Source of the DNA: UBA2233 sp002347965 [NCBI: Nitrospirae bacterium UBA2233]
GTDB taxonomy: Bacteria; UBA2233
Length of the DNA stretch: 55,607 nt
Direction of reading: 5' to 3'
NCBI GenBank assembly: GCA_002347965.1
Contig: DDYN01000028.1
Coordinates: forward strand, 1-55,607
In this document: positions 34,130-40,697 of the stretch, one piece after another
How the letters are laid out: every line of letters starts with the position of its first letter
How positions within the stretch are numbered: position 1 is the first letter of the stretch
Program-made: the position numbers and the translations under genes
The notes under the pieces: model-generated
What the model was told of the DNA's origin: nothing
Seen by the model: the letters and a program-made list of their open reading frames with translations, nothing else
Databases searched by the model: none

Positions 34130-35227
34130 TTAAATTTTTTGGTAATACTTCCCCGGTAAGCTTCGAGCAACCCCTTGAATTTCCAACTCGGCAAGCGCGA
34201 CGGAGAGCTCTTCGATCGGGAGGCCGCTGCGTGCCCTAAGGGCGTCGATATGCTCCGGGTATGGCCCTAGAAGGTCGAGCAGGCCGGCTTGATCGTTCAA
34301 GAGACCCCTTGCAGGGCTCTGCTTCTTATCCGTCGGAGTTTCGGGTAAAACTTTCCGAAATTCTAGGGCCTCAAGAACCTCTGTCGCGTTCTGGACGAGC
34401 TGCGCCCCTTGACGAATGAGCGCATGGGTCCCCTTGGATCGTTCTGAAAACACGCTCCCCGGCACGGCCATTACTTCCCGGCCTAAATCAAGCGCAAAAC
34501 CGACCGTGATCAACGTCCCGCTCTTCTCCCCCGCTTCTACCACGACAAGACCGTCGGCAAGGGCGGCAATGATCCTGTTCCTTTTCGGGAAATACTCCTT
34601 TCTTGGAGAAAACCCTAGGGGATACTCCGAGATCAACGCCCCGTACCCATTAAGAATCCTTTCGGCAAGCCGTTCGTGCTCCTTTGGGTAGACGCAATCA
34701 AGCCCGGAGCCAAGAACCGCCCATGTTTTTCCTTCGGCATCCAGCGCCCCTACATGGGCCGCTCCGTCAACACCGCGTGCCAGCCCGCTTACAACGGCAA
34801 CGCCGGCCAAAGCAAGATCTTTGGCCAAACGGTTCGCAACCTCCAAGCCGTATACCGTGGGGCGCCGTGCTCCTACGATGGCTACGCATGGGATGCTAGC
34901 AAGGAAATGCCCTTTTATAAACAAGCATGCCGGAGGGTCTGGAAGCACGTTTAGACGTTCTGGATAACCTTCTCCCAAAAAAAACACGGGAGATACGCCA
35001 TGCTCGATTGTCTTGGCAAGCTCTCTTTGTAAGCCTTGGACCTGCTCCAAAGGCGGAGGCCAGCAAAGCGCGTCCGGCATGACTCCGACGATTCCGGAGA
35101 GCTCCTCACGCCCAATCTCGAGCAGCCTTTCCCCGGGAAGGCTCGATTCAAAGACTCTTCTAGCAAGCCTAGCCCCAAGAACTCGAACGGCCAAGTAAGA
35201 AAAGAACGGCTCGCGGCTAAGTTTCAT
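34130..35227 (-). CDS. dprA: DNA-processing protein DprA/Smf
   Basis: A single-stranded-DNA-binding protein that loads RecA during natural transformation. The Rossmann-like core shows IVGARRPTVYG, VSGLARGVDGAAH, LGSGLDCVYP, YFPKRNRIIAALAD and VEAGEKSGTLITVGFAL. A C-terminal winged-helix domain (about residues 290-365) follows. It has 365 residues. It is between an exported protein and tal, reading minus, with 11 bases to tal. Confidence 0.94.
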   Translation of the reverse strand: MKLSREPFFSYLAVRVLGARLARRVFESSLPGERLLEIGREELSGIVGVMPDALCWPPPLEQVQGLQRELAKTIEHGVSPVFFLGEGYPERLNVLPDPPACLFIKGHFLASIPCVAIVGARRPTVYGLEVANRLAKDLALAGVAVVSGLARGVDGAAHVGALDAEGKTWAVLGSGLDCVYPKEHERLAERILNGYGALISEYPLGFSPRKEYFPKRNRIIAALADGLVVVEAGEKSGTLITVGFALDLGREVMAVPGSVFSERSKGTHALIRQGAQLVQNATEVLEALEFRKVLPETPTDKKQSPARGLLNDQAGLLDLLGPYPEHIDALRARSGLPIEELSVALAELEIQGVARSLPGKYYQKI

Positions 35228-35239
35228 TTAAAAAAATGC

Positions 35240-35971
35240 CTAGTATAAAACCGTCGTAACCCTAGCCCCAGGCTTGACGACGTTCTCGCCATGAGTCAGG
35301 AGGACCGTGGCCTTTCTTTCTCCCACGAAAACCACAAGCCCTTCCGCGTAAACCTTGGGTGGTTTGGAGCGTCCGAACGCTTCTTTCCACCAAGACGGCT
35401 TGGAGTAAAAATACACCTTCGTCCCCGGATGAAGAGAAGAACTTGGAACCTCACTTAGAGCGACGCCCACATACTGGCCGACCGAAGCCGTCCTTGACAA
35501 GCCGTACACGACTTCCACCTTTCCTTCGGCAGCATACCTTGAAACCGTAGGCTGTACTTGCATACGCCTGGGTCTTGAGCCGACGTCGTAGAGGCCATAA
35601 GTTTGACTTGCATCGAACAGGCCGAAGATTTCGACAACCTCTCCCACGTAAGCCGACCCTCCATTCTTAAACAGAGGCCGGACGACGGCTATAGGCTCGT
35701 AAAACGAAGCTTTCCATGGGACTTGGGCCTTGGCAACAAGGTAAGGAAGGCCTTGCTTGAGGGTCTTCCCCGCTTCGAGGGTGAGCATAACCTCGTCGCC
35801 CAAGGAAAGCAGCTGCTTTTCTCCGTAAGCCTCCCCCGTTTTCCCGATACGATCGAACGGAAAACTTCCGTAGTAAGGAAGCCTTGCGCGATCCAGCTCG
35901 ATGGCGGGTGCGCTCTCAAACTGGAAGGCTAACAGAAACACCGTTAAGACAACAACACCAAGTGCCCTCAT
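35240..35971 (-). CDS. Exported protein of unknown function
   Basis: A 243-residue protein with an N-terminal signal peptide (hydrophobic 4-18, likely cleavage near SAPA). The remainder is beta-rich, with no motif I can name. The C-terminal part (LHPGTKVYFYSK, then AEGLVVFVGERKATVLLTHG) resembles the tail of the LysM-containing proteins often encoded upstream of dprA in deltaproteobacteria, but no LysM repeat is visible. ATG 35971 follows AGAGGG by 5 bases and starts at the signal peptide; longer frames add an unlikely tail. Confidence 0.7.
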   Translation of the reverse strand: MRALGVVVLTVFLLAFQFESAPAIELDRARLPYYGSFPFDRIGKTGEAYGEKQLLSLGDEVMLTLEAGKTLKQGLPYLVAKAQVPWKASFYEPIAVVRPLFKNGGSAYVGEVVEIFGLFDASQTYGLYDVGSRPRRMQVQPTVSRYAAEGKVEVVYGLSRTASVGQYVGVALSEVPSSSLHPGTKVYFYSKPSWWKEAFGRSKPPKVYAEGLVVFVGERKATVLLTHGENVVKPGARVTTVLY

Positions 35972-36003
35972 GCTCACCCTCTTGAAAGACAAGTTGTACG
36001 TTG

Positions 36004-36033
36004 ATAATAGCACAAAGGAAAGTTGATCAACAA
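36004..36033 (-). promoter_or_regulatory. Promoter of the exported protein-dprA-tal operon
   Basis: TTGTTG (36028-36033) and TATTAT (36004-36009) are 18 bases apart on the minus strand, about 33 bases before the exported-protein ATG. A perfect 10-base palindrome GTTGATCAAC (36022-36031) overlaps the -35 and could be an operator. Confidence 0.45.
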
Positions 36034-36084
36034 AAAGCCGGAAAGGTTGCAAAATGGAGGATCGCCGGCTACGCTAGCAAAAGA

Positions 36085-36750
36085 ATGGGAATACTTCGGT
36101 TAAGAGAAAAAGCGCTGTTGTTCGACCTAGACGGCACGCTCGTCGACTCGAAACAGGACTTGGTCGCGGCTGCAAACGCCGCTCGGGCTTCCGTCGGTCT
36201 GCCGTCGCTTTCCAATGAGGCCGTTCAGGCCAATATAGGGCTTGGAGTGGATAGCTTAATCCGAAGCATCCTGGGAACCGAAGACCAAGGTTTGTTCAGG
36301 CAGGCGAAGGAGGCCTTTATCTCCTACTACACGGAACACCTCTTGGATCATACCCGCATTTTTGAAGGCCTTGAGCCAATTCTTAAAACCTTACAACGAA
36401 GCCAAGTCGGCGTCGTCACGAACAAGGCCCGCGTGTTCGCACTTCCCTTGCTCGAAGGCCTCGGCATCTCGGACCGTTTTGGAGCAATCGTAACCCCTGA
36501 AGATGCTGGGCAGAAAAAACCCGACCCCGAGCCTCTTTTATACGCCCTTCGCTTGCTCGGCCTTCCTCCTGAACGTGCCGTAGTCGTCGGGGACTCACGG
36601 TACGACATCGAGGCGGGCAAGCGGGCAGGCTTGCAGACGGTAGCCGTACTTTGGGGGTTCGGAACCCCGGAGGAAATCGAGCGGGCAAACCCGGACATCA
36701 TCGTGCGAAGCCCCAACGACTTGGCAAAGCTGCTCAGCACGCCCCTATGA
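36085..36750 (+). CDS. gph: HAD phosphatase, phosphoglycolate phosphatase-like
   Basis: A HAD-superfamily phosphatase of about 221 residues. All catalytic motifs are present: FDLDGTLVDS (nucleophile D14), VVTNKA, QKKPDPEPL and VVGDSRYDIEAG. It fits the Gph/PpaX group; pyrophosphatase PpaX is an alternative. The start is uncertain: ATG 36085 lacks a clear ribosome-binding site. Its stop overlaps the mltG start in ATGA. Confidence 0.85.
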   Translation: MGILRLREKALLFDLDGTLVDSKQDLVAAANAARASVGLPSLSNEAVQANIGLGVDSLIRSILGTEDQGLFRQAKEAFISYYTEHLLDHTRIFEGLEPILKTLQRSQVGVVTNKARVFALPLLEGLGISDRFGAIVTPEDAGQKKPDPEPLLYALRLLGLPPERAVVVGDSRYDIEAGKRAGLQTVAVLWGFGTPEEIERANPDIIVRSPNDLAKLLSTPL

Positions 36751-37751
36751 AACGGCTTGCCCTTGCTGTTTTTGCCCTTTTGTCGATCTTTTCGGGGATC
36801 CTTGTTGCCTACACCGTATTCGCTCCCTACAAAAAAGCCGCGGGGAGGCAGGTTTTTATCCCCAAAGGATCCTCGAGCGCCAAGATCGCAGAGGCCCTCG
36901 AGAAAAACTTAATCATCCGGAGCAAGCTTGCCTTTCTCGTGTACGTAATAGCGACAGGAAAGAAGGAGAAGCTCCAATGGGGGGAGTATGCCTTCCTAGA
37001 GCCCGTCAGATTGCACCAAGTCGTTACCAAGCTCTACAGAGGAGAGGTCAAAACATACCTCTTGACGCTCAAAGAAGGGGAAACTCTCCACGACCTTGCC
37101 TCACACCTAGATGCTCTCGGCTTTTTCCCTGCCCAAAAAACATCCGACCAGCTAAGGAATAAGGCGTTCATCCGGTCGCTCCACAGCATGATCCCTCCCG
37201 AGCTCGACTCGCTCGAGGGCTTTCTTTACCCCGAAACCTACCGCATCGAAAGGCGCCAAGGTCTCGCCCAGATTGTACGTCCCATGGTGCAGGAGTTCTT
37301 CAAGCAAGCCGACACGGCCATCCTTGCCAAGGCAGGCTTACGCGGGCTTAACCTCAAAAACCTCGTAACGCTCGGGTCGATCATCGAGCGCGAAACCCCT
37401 CATCCCGAGGAAATGCCGCTCATCGCCAGCGTGTTTCACAACCGCCTCAGACTCGGCATGCCTTTACAGGCGGACCCTACGGCCGTTTATGACCTTTCTC
37501 CAGGATACAAAGGCCCTGTCTTACCCGAGCATATCAAGCGCCCGAGTCCATACAATACCTACCTGATGGTTGGGTTGCCCAAGGGGCCCATCTGCAACCC
37601 TTCGAAGGCGGCGCTCCATGCGGCGGCCAATCCGGCAAACACCCCCTACCTTTATTTTGTGGCCAAAAAAGACGGATACCACAGCTTTGCCAAAACCTAC
37701 GCCGAACACCTGGCCCACATTCGCACACTGAGGAAGACCTCGACCCGTTAA
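36747..37751 (+). CDS. mltG: Endolytic murein transglycosylase MltG
   Basis: A membrane-anchored lytic transglycosylase thought to terminate glycan strand growth. It has an N-terminal TM helix (about 4-24), a LysM-like region (LTLKEGETLHDLASHLDALG), and the YceG catalytic domain with E214 in GSIIERET, NRLRLGMPLQADPTAVYDL and NPSKAALHAAANP. It has 334 residues. ATG 36747 overlaps the gph stop by 4 bases. Its 3' end overlaps that of dksA by 4 bases. Confidence 0.93.
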   Translation: MKRLALAVFALLSIFSGILVAYTVFAPYKKAAGRQVFIPKGSSSAKIAEALEKNLIIRSKLAFLVYVIATGKKEKLQWGEYAFLEPVRLHQVVTKLYRGEVKTYLLTLKEGETLHDLASHLDALGFFPAQKTSDQLRNKAFIRSLHSMIPPELDSLEGFLYPETYRIERRQGLAQIVRPMVQEFFKQADTAILAKAGLRGLNLKNLVTLGSIIERETPHPEEMPLIASVFHNRLRLGMPLQADPTAVYDLSPGYKGPVLPEHIKRPSPYNTYLMVGLPKGPICNPSKAALHAAANPANTPYLYFVAKKDGYHSFAKTYAEHLAHIRTLRKTSTR

Positions 37752-38191
37752 GCTTCCTCTTCCTCGTGCGCTTGCCCTTGGACGTCGAAGGGTCTTAGGT
37801 ACTTTTCTCCGCCTCCCAAAAACGGCCTTAATTGCTCTTCGCGCTCGATTTCTTCTTTGCATTCAACGCACAAGGATGCGGTAGGCATAATTTTCAGGCG
37901 CCCTTCAGGGATGTCTTTGCCGCATTCCGAACAGATCCCGTAGGTCTTGTGGCGTATTCGTTCAAGGGCCTCGTCGATGGCCTCTAGCTTCTCTTGATCC
38001 CTATCGGACAAGATCAACGAAAGGTCTTTTCCCCGCTCGTCGGATGCGATGTCGACCGGGTCCTTCGCCGTCTCGGACTCGTCGTCCACCTCATCAAGCC
38101 GCTTCTTGAGCGACCCCCTTAGAAGTTCCTTGCGCATAGACTGAAGGAGCTTCTCGAAATACGCAAGTTTTTCTTTTTCGAGCATTGGCAT
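37748..38191 (-). CDS. dksA: DksA/TraR-family zinc-finger regulator
   Basis: A 147-residue protein with a coiled-coil N-terminal part (EKEKLAYFEKLLQSMRKELL) ending in an acidic tip (DDESETAKDPVD). A C4 zinc finger (C87, C90, C108, C111) with IPEGRLKIMPTASLC follows. It enters the RNA polymerase secondary channel to modulate initiation with ppGpp. The acidic coiled-coil tip is DksA-like, although the sequence there differs from the DxxA motif of E. coli. A very strong promoter precedes it. ATG 38191 has AGAGGGG 5 bases upstream. Confidence 0.9.
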   Translation of the reverse strand: MPMLEKEKLAYFEKLLQSMRKELLRGSLKKRLDEVDDESETAKDPVDIASDERGKDLSLILSDRDQEKLEAIDEALERIRHKTYGICSECGKDIPEGRLKIMPTASLCVECKEEIEREEQLRPFLGGGEKYLRPFDVQGQAHEEEEA

Positions 38192-38207
38192 GCATACCCC
38201 TCTTTAT

Positions 38208-38219
38208 CTTAGGCCTAAG
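38208..38219 (-). promoter_or_regulatory. 12-base palindrome in dksA leader
   Basis: CTTAGGCCTAAG is a perfect palindrome about 16 bases before the dksA start codon, within the predicted 5' leader. It could be an operator or fold as an RNA hairpin near the ribosome-binding site. Confidence 0.4.
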
Positions 38220-38237
38220 TGAGCACAGGAAGGATTG

Positions 38238-38265
38238 ATTATACCCAGACAGGAAATTCTGTCAA
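38238..38265 (-). promoter_or_regulatory. Consensus promoter of dksA
   Basis: TTGACA (38260-38265) and TATAAT (38238-38243), both perfect, are 16 bases apart on the minus strand. Transcription would start near 38231, giving a leader of about 40 bases. It is the best housekeeping promoter in the window. Confidence 0.8.
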
Positions 38266-38295
38266 GCTAGGATAAGGCTTTGAGGGGAGAGGCCT

Positions 38296-39081
38296 TTAAT
38301 GTCTGCGCCAAGAGCGCTCCTTTGGACCGGGAACTGCCGCCGATTCGGCCAAGCTTGGGTTCAGAAGTCCACGAACCTCTTTGGTAGAGAGAGGGCGGGC
38401 TTGTCCAGGCTGAAGCGCCCCAAGCATGACAGGGCCAACCCGCACACGTTTGATTTTCAGGACGAAATATCCTTGATGGCCAAAAAGCCTTCGAATCTCG
38501 TGGTATTTCCCCTCGCGCATCACGACGCGAAGCCATTGATTTTTTCTGGCTTCTGAAATTACCGACACGGACGACGGCTTTAGCAACTCGCCTGCATCCC
38601 AAACGCCCTGTAGAGTCGCCTGTAAGGCCCTTGTGTCGAGCTTGCCTTGAACCTTGACAAGGTATTCCTTGGGTATGCCGTAACGCGGGTGGGATACGCG
38701 GTTGGCGAACTCTCCGTCGTTGGTCACCAAAAGGAGTCCCTCCGCGATCGCATCCAGCCTTCCTACGCAAAAAAGATGGGGAGCCTTAACAGGAAAGCTT
38801 TTTGCAAGCGTTGCGTGGTCCTTCGAGGACTCGAACGTGCTGACGACTCCCTTGGGCTTATAGAAGGCGAAGTAGAACTTTTCAACTCCAAGCCTTTCAA
38901 GCGGACGTCCTTCGACCCATAGGGTTGACTTTGGGTCGATTTTGTCCCCTGGCTTAATGAGCCTCCCACCCGGAAGCCGGACTTTCCCGGCCTGAACCAA
39001 CGCATCGGCCTTACGGCGGGATATTTCGCCCCGCATGGCCAAGACCTTCTGGACACGAACGCCGTCTTCATTCTCTAGCAT
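38296..39081 (-). CDS. rRNA pseudouridine synthase, RsuA/RluB family
   Basis: A 261-residue enzyme: an S4 RNA-binding domain (about 7-60: RVQKVLAMRGEISRRKADAL) and the pseudouridine synthase domain. Catalytic D110 is in GRLDAIAEGLLLVTNDG, where the usual threonine of GRLDxxTxG is alanine. REGKYHEIRRLFGHQGY follows. It is RluB-like (23S U2605) or RsuA-like (16S U516); the two cannot be separated confidently here. ATG 39081 (AGGGCGA about 10 bases upstream) is preferred over ATG 39099, which directly follows the preceding stop. Confidence 0.9.
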   Translation of the reverse strand: MLENEDGVRVQKVLAMRGEISRRKADALVQAGKVRLPGGRLIKPGDKIDPKSTLWVEGRPLERLGVEKFYFAFYKPKGVVSTFESSKDHATLAKSFPVKAPHLFCVGRLDAIAEGLLLVTNDGEFANRVSHPRYGIPKEYLVKVQGKLDTRALQATLQGVWDAGELLKPSSVSVISEARKNQWLRVVMREGKYHEIRRLFGHQGYFVLKIKRVRVGPVMLGALQPGQARPLSTKEVRGLLNPSLAESAAVPGPKERSWRRH

Positions 39082-39099
39082 GTCTTGGTCGCCCTGCAT

Positions 39100-39936
39100 T
39101 TACGGGAGCTGACCGGAAACATCGTCGAAAGTCAAGTAATCTACAACCACCTGAACCTCGGCCCGGTTTCCGTTTGCATCCGTGACGATTACCGTATCCG
39201 TCACGGGTTTGGCGCTAATCAAAAGGTCCGCGTTCAAAAGGCCCAACGTCCTCGGCTGGACGGTATAAATGCCCATCTCCCCCCAAAGCCCCCTCGGGGC
39301 AATCTCGCCGTACTCCTTGTAAACGTTGTCCCACAGGAAAGGCGGAGCCCCGGAAACGACCCTGACGTACTTCCAGTCGCCGCCCGTGAGCGAGGCGTTC
39401 TCAAAGATAAGCTCGTCGGTATCCACACTAAGGCCTCCAGATGACACTGGGGGCCTTGGGAGATCGGGGGCCAGCTCCGGAACTTCGATTGCGACGTCCA
39501 GCTTGTTACTCGCTATGTTCCAGACTTGAACATCCCTGTTGAACTGCGTATCCCCGTTCTCGTCCACAAAGTAAGTCCCGACTATCGCCTGAGCCGTATA
39601 ATTATCCTCTTCGTCGGCATAAAAAGTATACTTTGCCTGGCCGTTGGCGTTCGTGCTTTTCTGGGCTACTACCTCGTCCTCGATCAAGAACACGATAGGG
39701 GCCCCCTCAAGCGGCAGGCCCTCGGGAGAGCGCAGCGTCGCGACGTAGCTTATCCAGTACGGCCCTTCTCTATCGTAAAACCAACCCTCCAGATCGTAGC
39801 AGAACTCCCGAACCTCGCCTTGACAGCTCGTCTTGGCCTCTAGGGTAAGAGTCGCCCTTGAGCGTGCCTGGCTACCCTTGATGCCCATAACAACGACGAA
39901 CCCGATGGCCAAGATGACGGATAACGCTGCTTTCAT
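39100..39936 (-). CDS. Exported protein with Ig-like domains
   Basis: A 278-residue protein with a clear signal peptide (about 1-24, cleavage near SQA). A bacterial Ig-like (Big-1/invasin-type) region near the middle has a GLPLEGAPIVFLIEDEVV segment and TNANGQAKYTFYA. A second beta-rich region ends TVIVTDANGNRAEVQVVVDY, cut here to its key part VTDANGNRAEVQVVV. It likely works at or outside the outer membrane. A tract of nine G residues sits directly before the ATG and serves as the ribosome-binding site. It is the partner of the exported protein gene just upstream; I know no named function. Confidence 0.75.
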   Translation of the reverse strand: MKAALSVILAIGFVVVMGIKGSQARSRATLTLEAKTSCQGEVREFCYDLEGWFYDREGPYWISYVATLRSPEGLPLEGAPIVFLIEDEVVAQKSTNANGQAKYTFYADEEDNYTAQAIVGTYFVDENGDTQFNRDVQVWNIASNKLDVAIEVPELAPDLPRPPVSSGGLSVDTDELIFENASLTGGDWKYVRVVSGAPPFLWDNVYKEYGEIAPRGLWGEMGIYTVQPRTLGLLNADLLISAKPVTDTVIVTDANGNRAEVQVVVDYLTFDDVSGQLP

Positions 39937-39937
39937 A

Positions 39938-39946
39938 CCCCCCCCC
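39938..39946 (-). repeat. Nine-G homopolymer in the ribosome-binding site
   Basis: Nine consecutive G (minus strand), one base before the ATG of the Ig-like exported protein. Such tracts change length by slippage, which could vary the translation of a surface protein. Confidence 0.6.
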
Positions 39947-39949
39947 ATT

Positions 39950-40660
39950 TTAAGCAACCCAAAGAATCGTCATCACCGCTTCCGGCGTCTCGTACGTCTT
40001 GCCGTTGTCCCCACGCCCGAACGACTTGACACGGACGATCATCTCAAACGGAAAGCTGGGTAGATCGCTTAGGTGGTCGAGCAGGAAGCGCACGGTCTGC
40101 GGGCCAACCAACAGGACAGTCGTCAGCGAACGGTTCTGCTGTTGCCCGCCCAACTGCGTACGAATGCCAGATTCTTGGCCAGGCTGCGTAGGCTGGGCAG
40201 GGGGAAGATAGGCCGTCGCGTAGTAGTCCCAATCGGGGACAAACCCCGAAAACACCTCTCCATCCTCCGTGACGATATCGTAGCGCATGTGAAAGCGCTC
40301 GAGCGTAATCCCTTGGTTAACCATGTTGTTCTCAAGCCCGACGCTAACCTCCGGCCTCGTCACCTGTAATTGCTGGAGCGTTTCTGGGGGAATGACCAAG
40401 TTGCCGCCAACGGGAGTCCCTACTCCTACCCCTCCCCCTCCGGGCAGCGGAACGAACTCGGGTGCTTGCGTTGTCAGCGTCGATGGAATGGTGAGCGTCT
40501 GCGACAAGGGCCCCGTGATCATGCCGGTGACTCCCTCCTCCCCCGTCGTATAAAAGCCTGTAATCCGAAACGACTCCCCGCCCTGGTTTCTTGCAAGCCC
40601 TGCCTGAGCGCCGAACATTGCCCATGCCACAAAGAATGCCGCCCAAAATCGTCCCTTCAT
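39950..40660 (-). CDS. Exported protein of unknown function
   Basis: A 236-residue protein with a signal peptide (about 1-23, AQAGLA) and a low-complexity Gly/Pro/Thr/Val linker (PLPGGGGVGVGTPVGG at about 70-85). The second half is beta-rich, with FHMRYDIVTEDGEVFSGFVPD near its start. I do not recognise it. GGAGG is 7 bases before ATG 40660. It is followed after 13 bases by the Ig-like exported protein; the two probably work together. Confidence 0.72.
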   Translation of the reverse strand: MKGRFWAAFFVAWAMFGAQAGLARNQGGESFRITGFYTTGEEGVTGMITGPLSQTLTIPSTLTTQAPEFVPLPGGGGVGVGTPVGGNLVIPPETLQQLQVTRPEVSVGLENNMVNQGITLERFHMRYDIVTEDGEVFSGFVPDWDYYATAYLPPAQPTQPGQESGIRTQLGGQQQNRSLTTVLLVGPQTVRFLLDHLSDLPSFPFEMIVRVKSFGRGDNGKTYETPEAVMTILWVA

Positions 40661-40697
40661 GCCCACCCCTCCAGGCCAAATGCTGATGACAGTTATC

